Origin: Setaria digitata
Lineage: Eukaryota; Nematoda; Chromadorea; Rhabditida; Setariidae
Direction: 5' to 3'
Assembly (NCBI GenBank): GCA_003640385.1
Contig: RCAB01000576.1
Coordinates: 1-36,278, forward strand
Length of the DNA: 36,278 bases
Below the pieces are notes generated by a model that searched no databases, was not told the DNA's origin, and saw nothing but the letters and a program-made list of their open reading frames with translations. Made by a program: the position numbers and the translations under genes. The stretch's first letter is position 1. Each line of letters starts with the position of its first letter. Of this stretch, positions 1-11,145 are shown one piece after another.

Positions 1-1265
1 TGGTTAGTTATACACAGCAGAATCCTTGTTTTCAATTCCAGAAATGCAGAGAATGTCGTAAATTGTTATCAACATGAGCTGTTACATTGGATTGTTATCA
101 ACATCTGGGCAATAAATACAGCTGATATATGAAAATTGCTAGTATTTTTACAAAAACAAATTTTTACTGCAAAATGAAATTTCTGTTTTCTGCGCAATTA
201 CCATGGGAACTATTATTATTAATTGTACCCATTTGATTTGATTGGATTGCTATTTTCTCTGTTTTTTAGTCTCCAATTCATTGTGACCGATTAGAAATGC
301 TAATTAATTCCTAATTTCCACATTTATTTCTACGAAGCCTACGCAGTTCGCTACAAGTGCGTTACTACTTATATGTTAACTATTTTTTTTGAAGGCTTCA
401 AAATTCCAAATTTTTTTGCTGTTGAAGGCATGTTTCAAAATGGTGTCCACGTTTTTTAAAAAAAATTTGTAAATATTTTATAATTTCATCGGTGTTTATG
501 ACTGCTTACCTCTAAGCAAATTAGTAGGCCATTGAACGGCAATGAAAGTACATATAAGTGTACAGGAGAAGAGCTAATTTTACGAATTTATGCTTCTCAA
601 ATTCTGAATTCTAAATCACAAATTCATATCTTTTTCTTTATGTGAATCGGTAAAAATGACATACTGAAAGGAGGGAGAGAAAAAAGGTAATCCTGATGAT
701 TTTACCTTTGGTAGAAATGGCCGCAAATCCGATCTATACAAGAATTATACGATGTAATCACTACTAAATTTCTCCCAATTCCTCATCCCTGCATTAGATT
801 GTCTAGAAAAAAATAAAAAAATAAAAGTCATTAGCAACATGAATGAATTCTTTCTCTAGACAGAGAGTACTTAAGTAACCTGTATCCCATCTATATGTCG
901 TTACAAGGCTGAAGAAGCTGATAGCATACTAAAAGATTAAGTAATTAACCTGAACGGAAGAAAAAGGAATGACGTGACATGCACATGAAAAGGATGAATT
1001 AGATCAAGGAAAGGCTAAAAACAATGACAAGAAAGGCCATTGTTATTAATAGATGCTACTGATGATTCCCATTGCTGACTTAACGTGATATAAATTGATA
1101 AAATACGCAACAGTCAAAGGAACACAGCGGCAATACAACGAGGAAACAGTATACGGAGGATTGATCAATTTCAACAGTTATGTTTAACATTTTGTTTCTG
1201 TATCTTATTATATTGTTGAAATTGTATTATCGATCATTCATCTTGCTGAACATTTTTCCGGTCTT

Positions 1266-1380
1266 CCACATTTAGTAATATCTTCGTTAAGTTTACTGTT
1301 AGCTTTGTGGTAGTAATAATTGCACAAGGTGCAGCAGCGACAAAGACTTCAGCGATAATGATAACCTTTTTATCATAATT
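1266..1380 (+). repeat. Diverged direct repeat, copy 1
   Basis: The segment begins CCACATTTAGTAATATC and ends in ATAACC plus a T run and CATAATT. It aligns with 1576-1684 over its whole length, sharing blocks such as TTTACTGTTA, GCGATAAT and ATAACCTTTTT, with several small gaps. The copies lie about 310 bp apart in the same orientation. Neither has a long open frame. The origin (local duplication or pieces of a dispersed element) is not clear. Confidence 0.6.
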
Positions 1381-1465
1381 TATAATTTTTTTCGGATTAG
1401 TCTTTTGTTTTTTTTTTCAAAGGCTGGGAAAGAAAGTAATTTTTATTATGTTGTAATGAATTTAA

Positions 1466-1500
1466 TAGACGAGGTGGTACAAACCATCTATTAGCGTCTA
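1466..1500. repeat. Imperfect hairpin
   Basis: TAGACG at 1466-1471 pairs with CGTCTA at 1495-1500. Inside it, AGGTGGT pairs with ACCATCT with one G-T type mismatch, leaving a 4-nt loop and a short bulge before the closing arm. It lies between the two diverged direct repeats. No function is assigned. Confidence 0.5.
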
Positions 1501-1575
1501 GTGGGACGTAAGTTTTATTATCGGAGGAGTGAGGAAGCTTGTTTCTATTTTTTGAGATCTTGAGAGATTTTTAAG

Positions 1576-1684
1576 CCACTTTATTTTTAGTATATCATCC
1601 GTTAATTTTACTGTTAAATTTACTATTATACAAGAAGCAACAAAAACTTCCGCGATAATAATAATAACCTTTTTTTCATAATTA
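1576..1684 (+). repeat. Diverged direct repeat, copy 2
   Basis: Second copy of the sequence at 1266-1380. It shares the ordered blocks TTTTACTGTTA, CAAGAAGCAACAAA, ACTTC, GCGATAAT and ATAACCTTTTT. Divergence by substitutions and short indels suggests an old duplication. Confidence 0.6.
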
Positions 1685-4195
1685 AGTTAATAAATTGGCA
1701 TAAGTTCGACATGAAGAATTATTACTAATTTTAATATTCGCTGTTCACAAATTTTTTCGTGTGAAGATTTGCAATTTTTTTCTTTCAATAAATTTGCATT
1801 TCTATAATGAGATCATTTTAATCATATTTGGATTATTTTACAAAATGTTAATCAATTATTACATATCCATGGACTTTTTGAAATTATATTTATAACGTTA
1901 TATTTTGATAACATATGTAAATCTGTTAATGCCTTATTAGTTTGACTGACATAAGAAATGCAGGTTCCTGTTCCTGATTAATTAAGGCAATTATTCAGAA
2001 AACAATTTTCTTTATGCGATAAAAAAGAAATTAAAATATATGTATCAAAATACAAATGCTATGGCGTACTGTAGGTCCATCGTTTCTCATAAATTTCATT
2101 ACACTTATTACAATTCTCCGATATTTCATCCTGAAATAAATTATTATTAAAACACACAAACACATAGACACACAGATCTTGGAAGTTGATTTACTTTAAC
2201 CTATTGGATGAAAAGGGAATAATTGTCTTTTTTAATCAAAAATTTCATAATTTATTTGCTTGACTTATATTTGGTCAGATGAAAGAATTTAATGACTAAA
2301 CAGTTGAATATGCTTTTTCGCATTCTTTGAAAGTTATAGCCAATTTGAACTGACATGCATGGCATCACAGATTAGTGTTTACATTTCAGTAGAAAGCGGT
2401 CATAGAAATGATCTCAATTTATAGTTATATCACATGATCGTACTAATACTATCTTGGATCAGTATCAAAATATCCTGACCTCAGTCATTAAAACTGCTGC
2501 AAATTGTTTACTGCCAATATTGCACAAGTATTTTCATTACGAATATACTCCACAAAAATAAAATTTTTATAGAGTTTATACATTTTTGTAAATTACATAA
2601 TGTTAATTTAATTTTTAAAATCCTTTCATTTCATATATTTCATTAATTATCATGTAAAAATTTAAAAGTCCGTGTATTATCAAGAGCAGTTGTTTAAAAT
2701 TTCTGTATCCAGAAAAAACGTACACAATTGTAAAAAAGACGGAAAAAGTTTTTTGTCATTGGACGAAATTTACTGAGAGCTGATCGGCATTACTTCTGTG
2801 TTAAATATAAAGGAATGGGATGATGACAAGTTGCCTTAATTATAAAATTCCATCTTCAAGCAACGCATGAATCCTGCACATTTTGAAGAATAGTAACTGA
2901 TTACTGCAGCAAAAAGATCTAAGCTTTATAGCAGCCAACGTAATTAGTAAGGTTCTATAAAATTAAACATGAAATGAAATGCTGTCTAAGGTCAACTGAT
3001 AAAGCTCAAGGGAATGATGGAAACAAACTGCATTACCAGAAATAATACTATTATTACTGGAGCAAAGTCGTCCTACTCTGGCTAGATTCATGTGAATTAT
3101 GCATTACCTCGAAGATGAATTGCTGAATAACTACTAAAAATCGTTCTATATTCTTTGATAATAATGCTCGGAGGATATAATTCGATAATTAAAATAAATT
3201 AATAATATATTCCCCTAATTTTTCCTTTCGCTAAAACGTTAATTTTAAATTTTAGCTCAAAATTTAAAGGGAATTTTTTAAATATTTGAGAATTTAGCGC
3301 GTAAGTTATTGACCTAACAAGTTAAAATTGAAATGAAATGCTATCTATAGATTAGGAAGTTGACAATTATTAAAAATTGAATATCTGACTAAGCATTTAG
3401 TTTTGCTACAGATGTCTTATGCGAATTAATTTGCTACACTTCCTCACACAACTTATTTCTTCACTTTTGACTCACTCACATCAATTTAAAATACCATATT
3501 TGATTGTAAAATTACTAGTGATTTCAGTTCTTTTTTCTTCATGTACCTTGTAATATGGCACGATATTTGTGAAACGTTACGATAGAGTGGTTTCAAAATC
3601 TTACCTATTTTATCACCACCATGCTGGAAGATGAAGGTTTTTCCATAAGAGGTTCAAATATGGAGAATAATATGGAAAAACAGACGGGCAGTGTTGGAAA
3701 GATGAATTGCTACAACTTATAATTCCTTCTTCCTCCTGTAACAGTTTTGTGATTATGATATAACAATGTCAAGCACTAAATTTTGATAGTTTTCAAGTTT
3801 TACACTGATTTTTTTTTTTTGCAAGAAGTATATATAATTATGAATGCACCACCGATAAATTACAGTTAGGCTTTTTCAATTTAGCAGCAATAAATTAATT
3901 AATTATTGCTTAACAGCCAAAAAATTCTACCTTGTGAAATTGAAAGTACATTTATTATTAGTTTTTAATGAATTAAATTTTATGTTGTTACGCTTTTTGT
4001 CATTCACCTTCCACCTCGTAAATTTTATATAATATGATCACATATGCAATTTGATTGATTTGGAAGTTATATTTTGATCTTAACTTTTTAATATACAGTA
4101 GCGAGACAAGAAAATGTTCAATAAATCAAATTCAAATTTCTAGTGCAACGTTATGATACAGTAGACGTGATTACCAGGTTATTTATCTTAAATTA

Positions 4196-4214
4196 TTTAT
4201 TTTTTTAATTTATT
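4196..4214 (-). terminator. Polyadenylation signals of the TTL gene
   Basis: TTTATT on the plus strand at 4209-4214 and again at 4196-4201 gives AATAAA on the minus strand, about 70 and 83 nt past the TTL stop codon. The spacing suits a short nematode 3' UTR. In DNA this AT-rich the hexamer also occurs by chance. Confidence 0.45.
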
Positions 4215-4283
4215 TTTTGCTAATGAACAAATAATTCCGATCAAAACTAAAATATCAGAATTGGACAGAAATTATAACGCAAA

Positions 4284-5633
4284 TTAAATTAAACAAATTA
4301 CCAGAAATTTAAGTTGTAAATTCCATATGCCAAGATCGAAAATTCGTTCAGCTTGGTCACCATCGTTTACATATTCATTTGGTATGCGAAATATGAATCG
4401 CCTCCATTTTTGAAACTGCAAAAGAAAAAGGAATAAATTGAAAGGAAAAGATAGAAACAACTAATATTGTTTCATAGGACTAGTCAAATATTAATGTTTA
4501 GGTAGCTGAATAAATGCGACATTTCATCGGTTATCTGTTCACCAATTTCTGGAAATGACAAGCATGCTAAATCATTTCTAAATGCTTTTTATTTGTATAG
4601 TCACTTCCATACTATTTTTGAATCAGTAAATGAACAAGAAAAACCTAAATTAAATCAAAAAGAATATTGAAAATGATTCAAGAAAAAGAAGATAAATAAA
4701 TTCATAACAAAGTAAACAAACTGTTTGCAAAACTTCAAATAAGTTTAAAAAATAAAAAAAAAATGAAAACAAAACCCTTTTGTCTGTGAAGTGATTATAT
4801 GCAAAGTGTTCCAAATGATCACACTGATGATACACTACCACATATAAACTTAACTTTGCTAATTCTGCATGCGTTGCACTGATAATAAAAGTTCCATCAT
4901 CATTTGGATGTACCATGGATAGCCTGTCATCGGGGTCCATACCTTAGAATCATCAATTTTATGAAATAACAAATAAAATCCATTTCTTATCTTTTTAGAA
5001 CAAAAATTATTCTCACCAGATTAATGATGCGATATTGATACTTTTTTCCTTTAATATAATTTTACGAAGTCTTTCTGATTGCAAATTCTGCAAAAGCTAC
5101 CTTACATAAGCTATGGTCTTTTCAGTATATTTCTCAAACTTATTTTGAAAGCTCGTGGAAGTAGATTATTGCAAAATGATAACTGAAAAATTATTTATCG
5201 AAATATAAGAATTACCCTAATTTGTTCGCAAGGAGAATCACTACGAAGAATGACGTTACAAAAACAAAGGAATTATTGAACACAAGCTACTTAAAAATGA
5301 AAACGAAGTGTTATGTTATAGATATTTTAATTGTAGCGATCAATTACACATATTTTAAATATATATAACTGTTGCTTTTTGAATTATATACATTTAACAT
5401 AAAATTCTCTCTTCATTTTTTAAGCGATTGAAAAATTTACTTTTTTTTTGTCTCATATAATGATAAATAAAATTTTGCAATGGCTGATCTTCATCCCATA
5501 GTTCAATCGTCGCATTACGAGGAATTTCTTGACCACACCGAAAAACTCCTCTAATTTGCACTGATTGTTTTCGATTTGTAAAAAATTGAAAATTCGGTAG
5601 TGATATGAATATTATTAGCAATATTCGAATCAT
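4284..5633 (-). CDS. Transthyretin-like (TTL) family secreted protein
   Basis: Three exons on the minus strand: 5633-5441, 4942-4776 and 4415-4284, giving 163 residues with all phases closing. The N-terminus (MIRILLIIFIS...) is a hydrophobic signal peptide. The TTL fold follows in order: SVQIRGVFRCGQ, ATIELWDEDQ, the MDPDDRLSMVHPNDDGTF strand-turn, LYVVVYHQCDH and FIFRIPNEYVNDGD, matching the family pattern of first strand with Cys, LWE-type strand, DPDD, YHxC and IPxxYV. Exon 1 ends at A|GTAAAT and exon 2 begins after CTAAG, the split codon encoding Ser. Exon 2 ends AGG|GTTTTG and exon 3 follows TTTTGCAG. TTL proteins are abundant nematode secretory products, mostly of unknown function; C. 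elegans TTR-52 bridges apoptotic cells to phagocytes. The usual second Cys after YHxC is missing. The C-terminus (LKFLVICLI) is atypical; a GT at the LKFL codons could be a donor leading to another small exon I could not find. Confidence 0.85.
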
Positions 5634-7880
5634 TGCTAAAATGAATTGAAAAGAAATCGCATCAAGTTGCCAATTTAATCAAATGTTGCTTCACTGTTCA
5701 AGGACAGAATCAGCAAAATAAAATTTTCAAAGGAGATTTACCTGAAATTCATTACAAGAAGGACCGAGAAACACTTGGGAGAAAGGAAAAAAACAAAATT
5801 TACAAGTGTTTAATTATGACATTTAATAAATATATGGACAAAAACCATAATTAATAAAGGGAAACAGTTATTACTTTAATGCATTAAACGATAAAAAAAA
5901 AAAAAGAAAAAGAAGATAAAACTAATGTGAAAGTCGAACAAATAAGAAGAAAGCAATTATATTAAAATTGAAAAAAAAGTCTGATATTGAAAATTGAAAG
6001 ATTAAAGGAAATACTAAAAGACAAAGTAAATAAGATTTATGTTATGCGAGCATTGATATCTAATTCAGTATTAGGATTTCAAAATAAGAAAAATAGGAAA
6101 AAAAAATTTTCTGTTTTTCTCTTTCGAAAATAACCGAATCACACATTAATTTGTTTAAATAACAATAAAGGGATAATTTGCTTGTAGTACAATAGATTGT
6201 TTTCGTTTTGCTTGTCTTAAAATGATAGATTATCATTTCTAAATCAAATTAGACTATTTTATACATATGGTTTTTTGCTCCAAAATAAGACTTTTAAATT
6301 TATTTGAAAGTATTGCAGTAGGTCTGAAGTGTACTTTACACTGTTATACAGAATATTAAATATTAACTGATTGATGCAGGCTGCTAAAAAAGAATTTAAG
6401 AATTTTTGTCAAACCAAAAAATTTCTATTTCTGTGGAGTGCAGAAATTTTTCATATCAATAATATCAGAACACTGACCATAAAAAATCATGAAAAGAAAG
6501 CTTGAAATTTATTAAACTGCCCCAAATTTATATTATATTAAAAAAAAAAAAACTTCTTCCTCTTATAGCTGAATACAATGATTAACAAAAACTTGCGAGA
6601 TTGACATTCGAAAGTTTTGGATGGAAAATTTATTATCCTTAAAACTAGTCCAGCATTTCAATTATTTAACATCGGTGATCTTTTTTTTTTTTTTGAAAAT
6701 AATAAGGTTATGTAATCTTTCTGTTATTAAATAAGTTGATAAGCAGTTCAAAAAGGGACCTGAATTTGAAAAGATTTTTGAAAACAAAAACATAAAATGA
6801 TCAGCATCTAACATTGAACGGTTAGTTTGGCAACATTCGGATGTGGTTAACTGGGACTAATTGTGACGAAGGATTTATTTGGGTGACCTTTTGACCTTAA
6901 CCAATCGATGCAAACCACTTTTTCAATCGTTTGTATAAAGTCCATAGGACACCAAGATATCTAAAGAACTGAAATATGGATCAAAAGTGTTTTTTATTAA
7001 ATTTTTTTGTGTCATAAAAATCAATTTTCTTATACAAAAATTTATAAAATTTTCATACTTTTGAACACTTCCATATAATTATGTTGAGATTAAATAAATT
7101 TATCAATTGTTAAAAATTCCGACATTTTTACCCGAAGATTTGAATTATCAAGCGAAAAAAACTCAAAAATCTCGAAATTCGCGAAATTTATGCATTTGCT
7201 GGGGCATTAAAATACTTATCTATTATTTTAGTAGTTGAAAGTTTAGAATTAATCATGATTTGTACTTTGCCAGAAACATGCAAATAAAATTCGTAAATTT
7301 TTCTGGAAATAATTCACAATAGCAATTATCGACTGTTTATTAATAACCAGGATATCATTTTCATCATTTGCTTTATATTAATTATATTTATTTCTTTTTA
7401 TTACAACTTTTTCCCTACCACAATAAGTTTTTTGTTTCAGTTTTTTAATTCCAGTTCATTTATTACTTCAGCTTTACCATTCAGCTTACTATTTATTTTA
7501 TTTTCTTCTCCACCCGTATTTGTCCTATAAATTTTCCAAGAACAAATTGTTTGCTTCTTTCGCATTATTTGTTGCAAAAGGTGAGATATAAGTCAAGATA
7601 CAAAAACAAAAAAAAAAAAAGGGGTACAAAGAAAAGGATAACAAATAAGCATCACAGCATTTCCACTCTTACATTGTATGAAATAGGTGAAAAATGAGAA
7701 AGTGTTAAAAATGAACGATATTAATGTGTCAGTGTTTTTTTCTAAAATATTCTTAAATAAAAAAAATAAAAAATAAAAACAAATAAACAAATGATTCGAA
7801 ATGGAAATTATTTTTTTTTTTTGACAAAGCATTATAAAATTAGAAAAAATCAAATAAGTTTATCAATTTTGTGATTTTTT

Positions 7881-7970
7881 TCCAGTTCTCAAACTGCTCT
7901 AATAATAGGAAAGAAATTGTAACTTTTGTAATATTTTATGGCATTATTTAGTGTTAATTTTGAAAAATTG
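7881..7970 (+). repeat. Dispersed repeat, copy A
   Basis: This roughly 90-bp segment aligns with 17428-17513. Shared ordered blocks are TTCTCAAACTG, GGAA-GAAAT, TTTTTGTAAT-like, ATGGCATTA and a closing GAAAAT. The two copies sit 9.5 kb apart in different intergenic regions, so a low-level interspersed element is likely. Confidence 0.55.
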
Positions 7971-8008
7971 TAGAAATGAATTTAAACTATAATAATCAGA
8001 ATAAAATG

Positions 8009-8115
8009 GCCAAAATTTGACTTTTATCTAAAGTATACATATTAGCAGTAATTCGAGATTATCAGAGTGAAATATTCGAGACTATCAATTTAGTTGGAGA
8101 AATTTTTCAATTAAT
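8009..8115 (+). repeat. 107-bp duplication, copy 1 (left of N)
   Basis: Identical to 8118-8224 except for one base (A at 8061, G at 8170). The copies are separated only by an ambiguous base at 8116 and an A. Near-identity on both sides of an N is the usual mark of a poorly closed assembly gap or two allelic contig ends joined without overlap, rather than a biological tandem repeat. Confidence 0.9.
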
Positions 8116-8117
8116 NA

Positions 8118-8224
8118 GCCAAAATTTGACTTTTATCTAAAGTATACATATTAGCAGTAATTCGAGATTGTCAGAGTGAAATATTCGAGACTATCAATTT
8201 AGTTGGAGAAATTTTTCAATTAAT
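8118..8224 (+). repeat. 107-bp duplication, copy 2 (right of N)
   Basis: Second copy of 8009-8115, following the N at 8116. The single mismatch could be a heterozygous site, which would fit two haplotype ends placed side by side. Confidence 0.9.
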
Positions 8225-8679
8225 TCAATGATTTGCATGATTGATCAGTGACAGAATCGCCGGATATCTTTTTATTTCCATTTCCTTAAATTTTGTTAGT
8301 TTTTTTTCTTTTTCTTCTAAAATAGGTTTGAAAATACATATTAAAATCTTTTCATTCGAAATAACTGTTATTAAAAAATTCAATTAGTCATACTTTTTCC
8401 GCTGTTCACTTTTAAAAAAGCAGCGGTTTAAATTGTTTAAATTTTAAATTAGAAATAAATTATAGGGAGCAAGCTATAGAAAATACAATATTATTTACAA
8501 ACGCTAACTTTGAAAAAAAAAATCAGAATTAAATAAATAACCAGGTATAAATTTTGAAATATTTCAATTCCTGTCCATTTTCGGGTACTAATATTTCGAA
8601 ATTTAAAATGCAAATTATTAGCAATAACAAATAGGACATTATAAACAATGTAAATACTTCACCAATAGATTTTTCATTT

Positions 8680-9252
8680 CTAAACAAAAACATTAGCATC
8701 TGGACGATCTTTTGCTGCTCTTAGTTTCTGCGGTGCTTTTCTACAAATGGCCTGCATGAGGAAAAGCAGGTAAATTGTCTGTTTAGAAAGCGTGTCACTT
8801 TCTTTCTGTTTCAAAGTGCGATATCATCCATTTGGATCAATTTTCATTCAACAACTCTTACACAGGTGAAGAGATTCACTACCTTATACTTATTCCATAA
8901 CCAAAACTGTAATCTCAGAAATTCGAGGATTTAAACGAATGCTTAAAGTGACGATTCTAAAATTTGCATTAGATGGAGCAGTTTAATGATTTTTTTTCCT
9001 CTGACGGTGGTTATATTGTTATTCGTAGGAAATCGACGAATTTCCAATTCACCAAAATTTTCGCCTGAACTGGTGAAAACAAAGTCACGATACGCTAAGT
9101 TTCAACAAATTTTCTTACGAGAAATTTTTAGATTTTTTAGAGAGTCCTTCGTAAATAGCTTTATTTCTGGTACCTTTTTCAGGTAGGCCTAATGAACTAC
9201 CCACAACCTCGCTCGAAATAAAGGCCTTTCGGCACGACCGCAAGCGGAGCTG
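8680..9252 (-). CDS. Candidate gene fragment, exons unresolved
   Basis: Unrecognised, and offered as a hypothesis. One minus-strand model joins 9252-9119 (starts after AAATATAG, frame QLRLRSCRKAFISSE..., ends TTCTC|GTAAGA) to 9069-8943 (after TTTTCACCAG, frame SGENFGELEIRRF..., stop at 8943-8945) through a 49-nt intron with strong signals and matching phase. A separate minus exon, 8751-8680, follows TTCCTCATGCAG and reads AICRKAPQKLRAAKDRPD before a stop; no donor joins it cleanly. Competing readings exist: another minus frame through 9252 (APLAVVPKGLYFERG) and plus-strand frames (MIFFPLTVVILLFVG..., an open frame from 8986 with a signal-like start). Base composition is less AT-rich than the surroundings, which favours some gene here. 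Strand and frame are not settled. Confidence 0.28.
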
Positions 9253-9321
9253 CTATATTTGATTTAATTTTTTCAAAAGAAGTTACATTTCGCGATGATT
9301 GCTTATATACAAGATGTTTAA

Positions 9322-9487
9322 TCATATACGATATAATATGCCGCACATTTACATGAGTGGTAAGTTGTCCACAACGAATTTCCTACTGTGTGATTTGTTT
9401 CAGCAAACAGTCCACAGTCCCATGCTTTTTTTTTTTTGTTTAATTTCGCATCTCGAACGAAAGTGCGGTATATTATATCGTATATGG
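9322..9487. repeat. Long inverted repeat (25-bp arms)
   Basis: The arm at 9322-9346 is the reverse complement of 9463-9487 at 23 of 25 positions; the shared core is TATTATATCGTATATG. The arms enclose 116 nt. Pairing does not extend convincingly beyond the arms. It could be a hairpin-forming element, the termini of a small non-autonomous transposon, or a fold in a transcript of the neighbouring unresolved island. Confidence 0.75.
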
Positions 9488-11145
9488 AATATACTAGCTT
9501 TTCTTCCAACATTCCATTTGTAAATGAATGACGCATCATAATCAGCTAAAGACTTGACTACCAAAACCAGAAAACGCAACTTCTCAATTCTCATTAATTA
9601 GGTTTTTTATGAGTTCGTGATGACTGCAAAGATCACCATTTAAAATTACGCTCCAAAAGACCACAATTTCCAATCCACTTTGAAACATGTAATGTAGACG
9701 TATTTTCTCCTCCGTTACATTTCACTTCCAACAGGCATTTTGTAAAACGGTTAAGAGAAAGAAAAATGCTTCATTACTTTGGGAGAGTGTCTGAAATGAT
9801 AATTGAATGCCAAACTGAAAAAACTTGAATAATACTCAAGTATTACTATATATATTCAAAATAATATTCAAGTTTTGGTCTACTACTTGAATCACCGGTC
9901 TGTTTCTATTCGATCATTCATAAATCAGTCAGATAAAGTGTAAAATCCATGACTGGAAAGAAGATTAGTGAAAGCTTATATTTCAACGCAACAATGAATT
10001 ACCATTAATGCTGTAGTTCATGTTATCACGACCAGAAATCTAATCTTGAGTATCAATACACAAATTAATAGCCAGCTTTATATTTCAAAAATTGAAGCAA
10101 AAAATTTAGCACCGCTGAAAATTCATTTTCAAGAAATCAAAAAAATGAAGTCAAAATTTATAAAAATGTTTAAAAATATTATGTAAACTATGGAAACATC
10201 TGTTAAAACAAAAATAAAGCTTGCTAAATCTAGGTTTCACATATCCCACACCGAAGAGTCTTCGTTTGAAAGTTACAAACCTGTCTTATAACAAAAAACG
10301 ATTCTGAAACCGTTCAGAAAAAGAAAATCAGTTATTATAGTAGATTAACATTTCCCACACAATTCAAAATGCTCTTATATAGAAACTTTATTTGAAGCTA
10401 AAATTTTCCGAATTCAAAATAATCATTTCTGAACAGGTTATTAGGAGTGAAATCAACTTTTAAACTGTACTTAAAAGAAACTTTTATTCAACCTGCAAAT
10501 AACTTTTAGGCTGTGCAGTGAATAGCAAAATAGAGAAGCAACTGAGAGAATAAATTGAACAAGAAAAAAAATGTACTTAAGGAAATAAATAGCCTTAAAA
10601 AAGAAAATAAAAAGTGGAAGTCAAGGAAGTACAGCGAATTCAGTGGAAAACTTTGGAATATAAAAACAATTAAATTCGAAGTATAGGTTTTGCTTCTTTC
10701 AAAAGATAACTTAAGAGTATTTTTTTTGGAGCTAAATGAATTTAACGTGCAGACAACCATTTCTGTTTTCTCCTTATAAATATGCAATCATATGGGAGCC
10801 TATTAATAGTTAAGTTGCAATTTCACATGGAAAATGAAACCACCATAATATCATTATTTTCAACAGTATTTCATATCTAGTATTACCGTTTCTCAGTAGA
10901 CACATTAAAGTAAACAGGAAAAATTATGAGTTCCGCAACTTTGCTAGAACAGAATATTTAGAATAAAGTAAGGAAAAGTTAATTTAGAAAAGTAAAAAAA
11001 GAATTCAAATCCGAACTTGTAATTTTCCTCAGCAGAATTTTCTTGAGTTATTAAGTTACGGATTATCTTCCCAGTTTACTGCTACAAAGTAAAACAATTT
11101 TCATTAAAATAATAATGAAAGTAGAAAGAACCCAAAGGGAAAAAT
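9488..11145. other. Intergenic, probable 3' flank of ILKAP gene
   Basis: No gene supported. A 12-bp inverted pair (9820-9831 with 9865-9876, AAAACTTGAATA and its complement) encloses a smaller palindrome. The right end should include the 3' UTR of the phosphatase gene, but I could not place a convincing AATAAA close to its stop. Confidence 0.55.
9820..9876. repeat. Short inverted repeat
   Basis: AAAACTTGAATA at 9820-9831 is perfectly complementary to TATTCAAGTTTT at 9865-9876. The loop itself contains AATACT-CA-AGTATT, so a nested stem is possible. No function is assigned. Confidence 0.6.

Larger units (their letters stand above)
1..4208. other. Intergenic, no recognised gene
   Basis: AT-rich DNA without a coding region I can support. 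It holds two diverged copies of a roughly 110-bp sequence (1266-1380 and 1576-1684) and a short imperfect hairpin (1466-1500) between them. A stretch at 3572-3723 on the plus strand stays open for about 50 codons, but it has no recognisable motif and a length expected by chance. The right end carries two polyadenylation hexamers on the minus strand, assigned to the TTL gene. Confidence 0.6.
5634..8679. other. Intergenic, AT-rich
   Basis: No gene supported. The stretch contains many A and T runs, a dispersed repeat copy at 7881-7970 and a 107-bp duplication around an ambiguous base at 8116. The segment 6830-6990 is less AT-rich and has a short minus-strand frame after a TTTCAG-like acceptor near 6970. 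It is too short and isolated to call. Confidence 0.6.

Noticed and set aside
3622..3723. Plus-strand small frame starting MLEDEGFSIRG
   Set aside because: Thirty-three codons, unremarkable and isolated.
6880..6972. Short minus-strand open segment after a TTTCAG-like site (FFRYLGVLWTLYKRLKKW)
   Set aside because: About 23 codons, without partner exons; it may be part of a repeat, but no second copy was found in the window.
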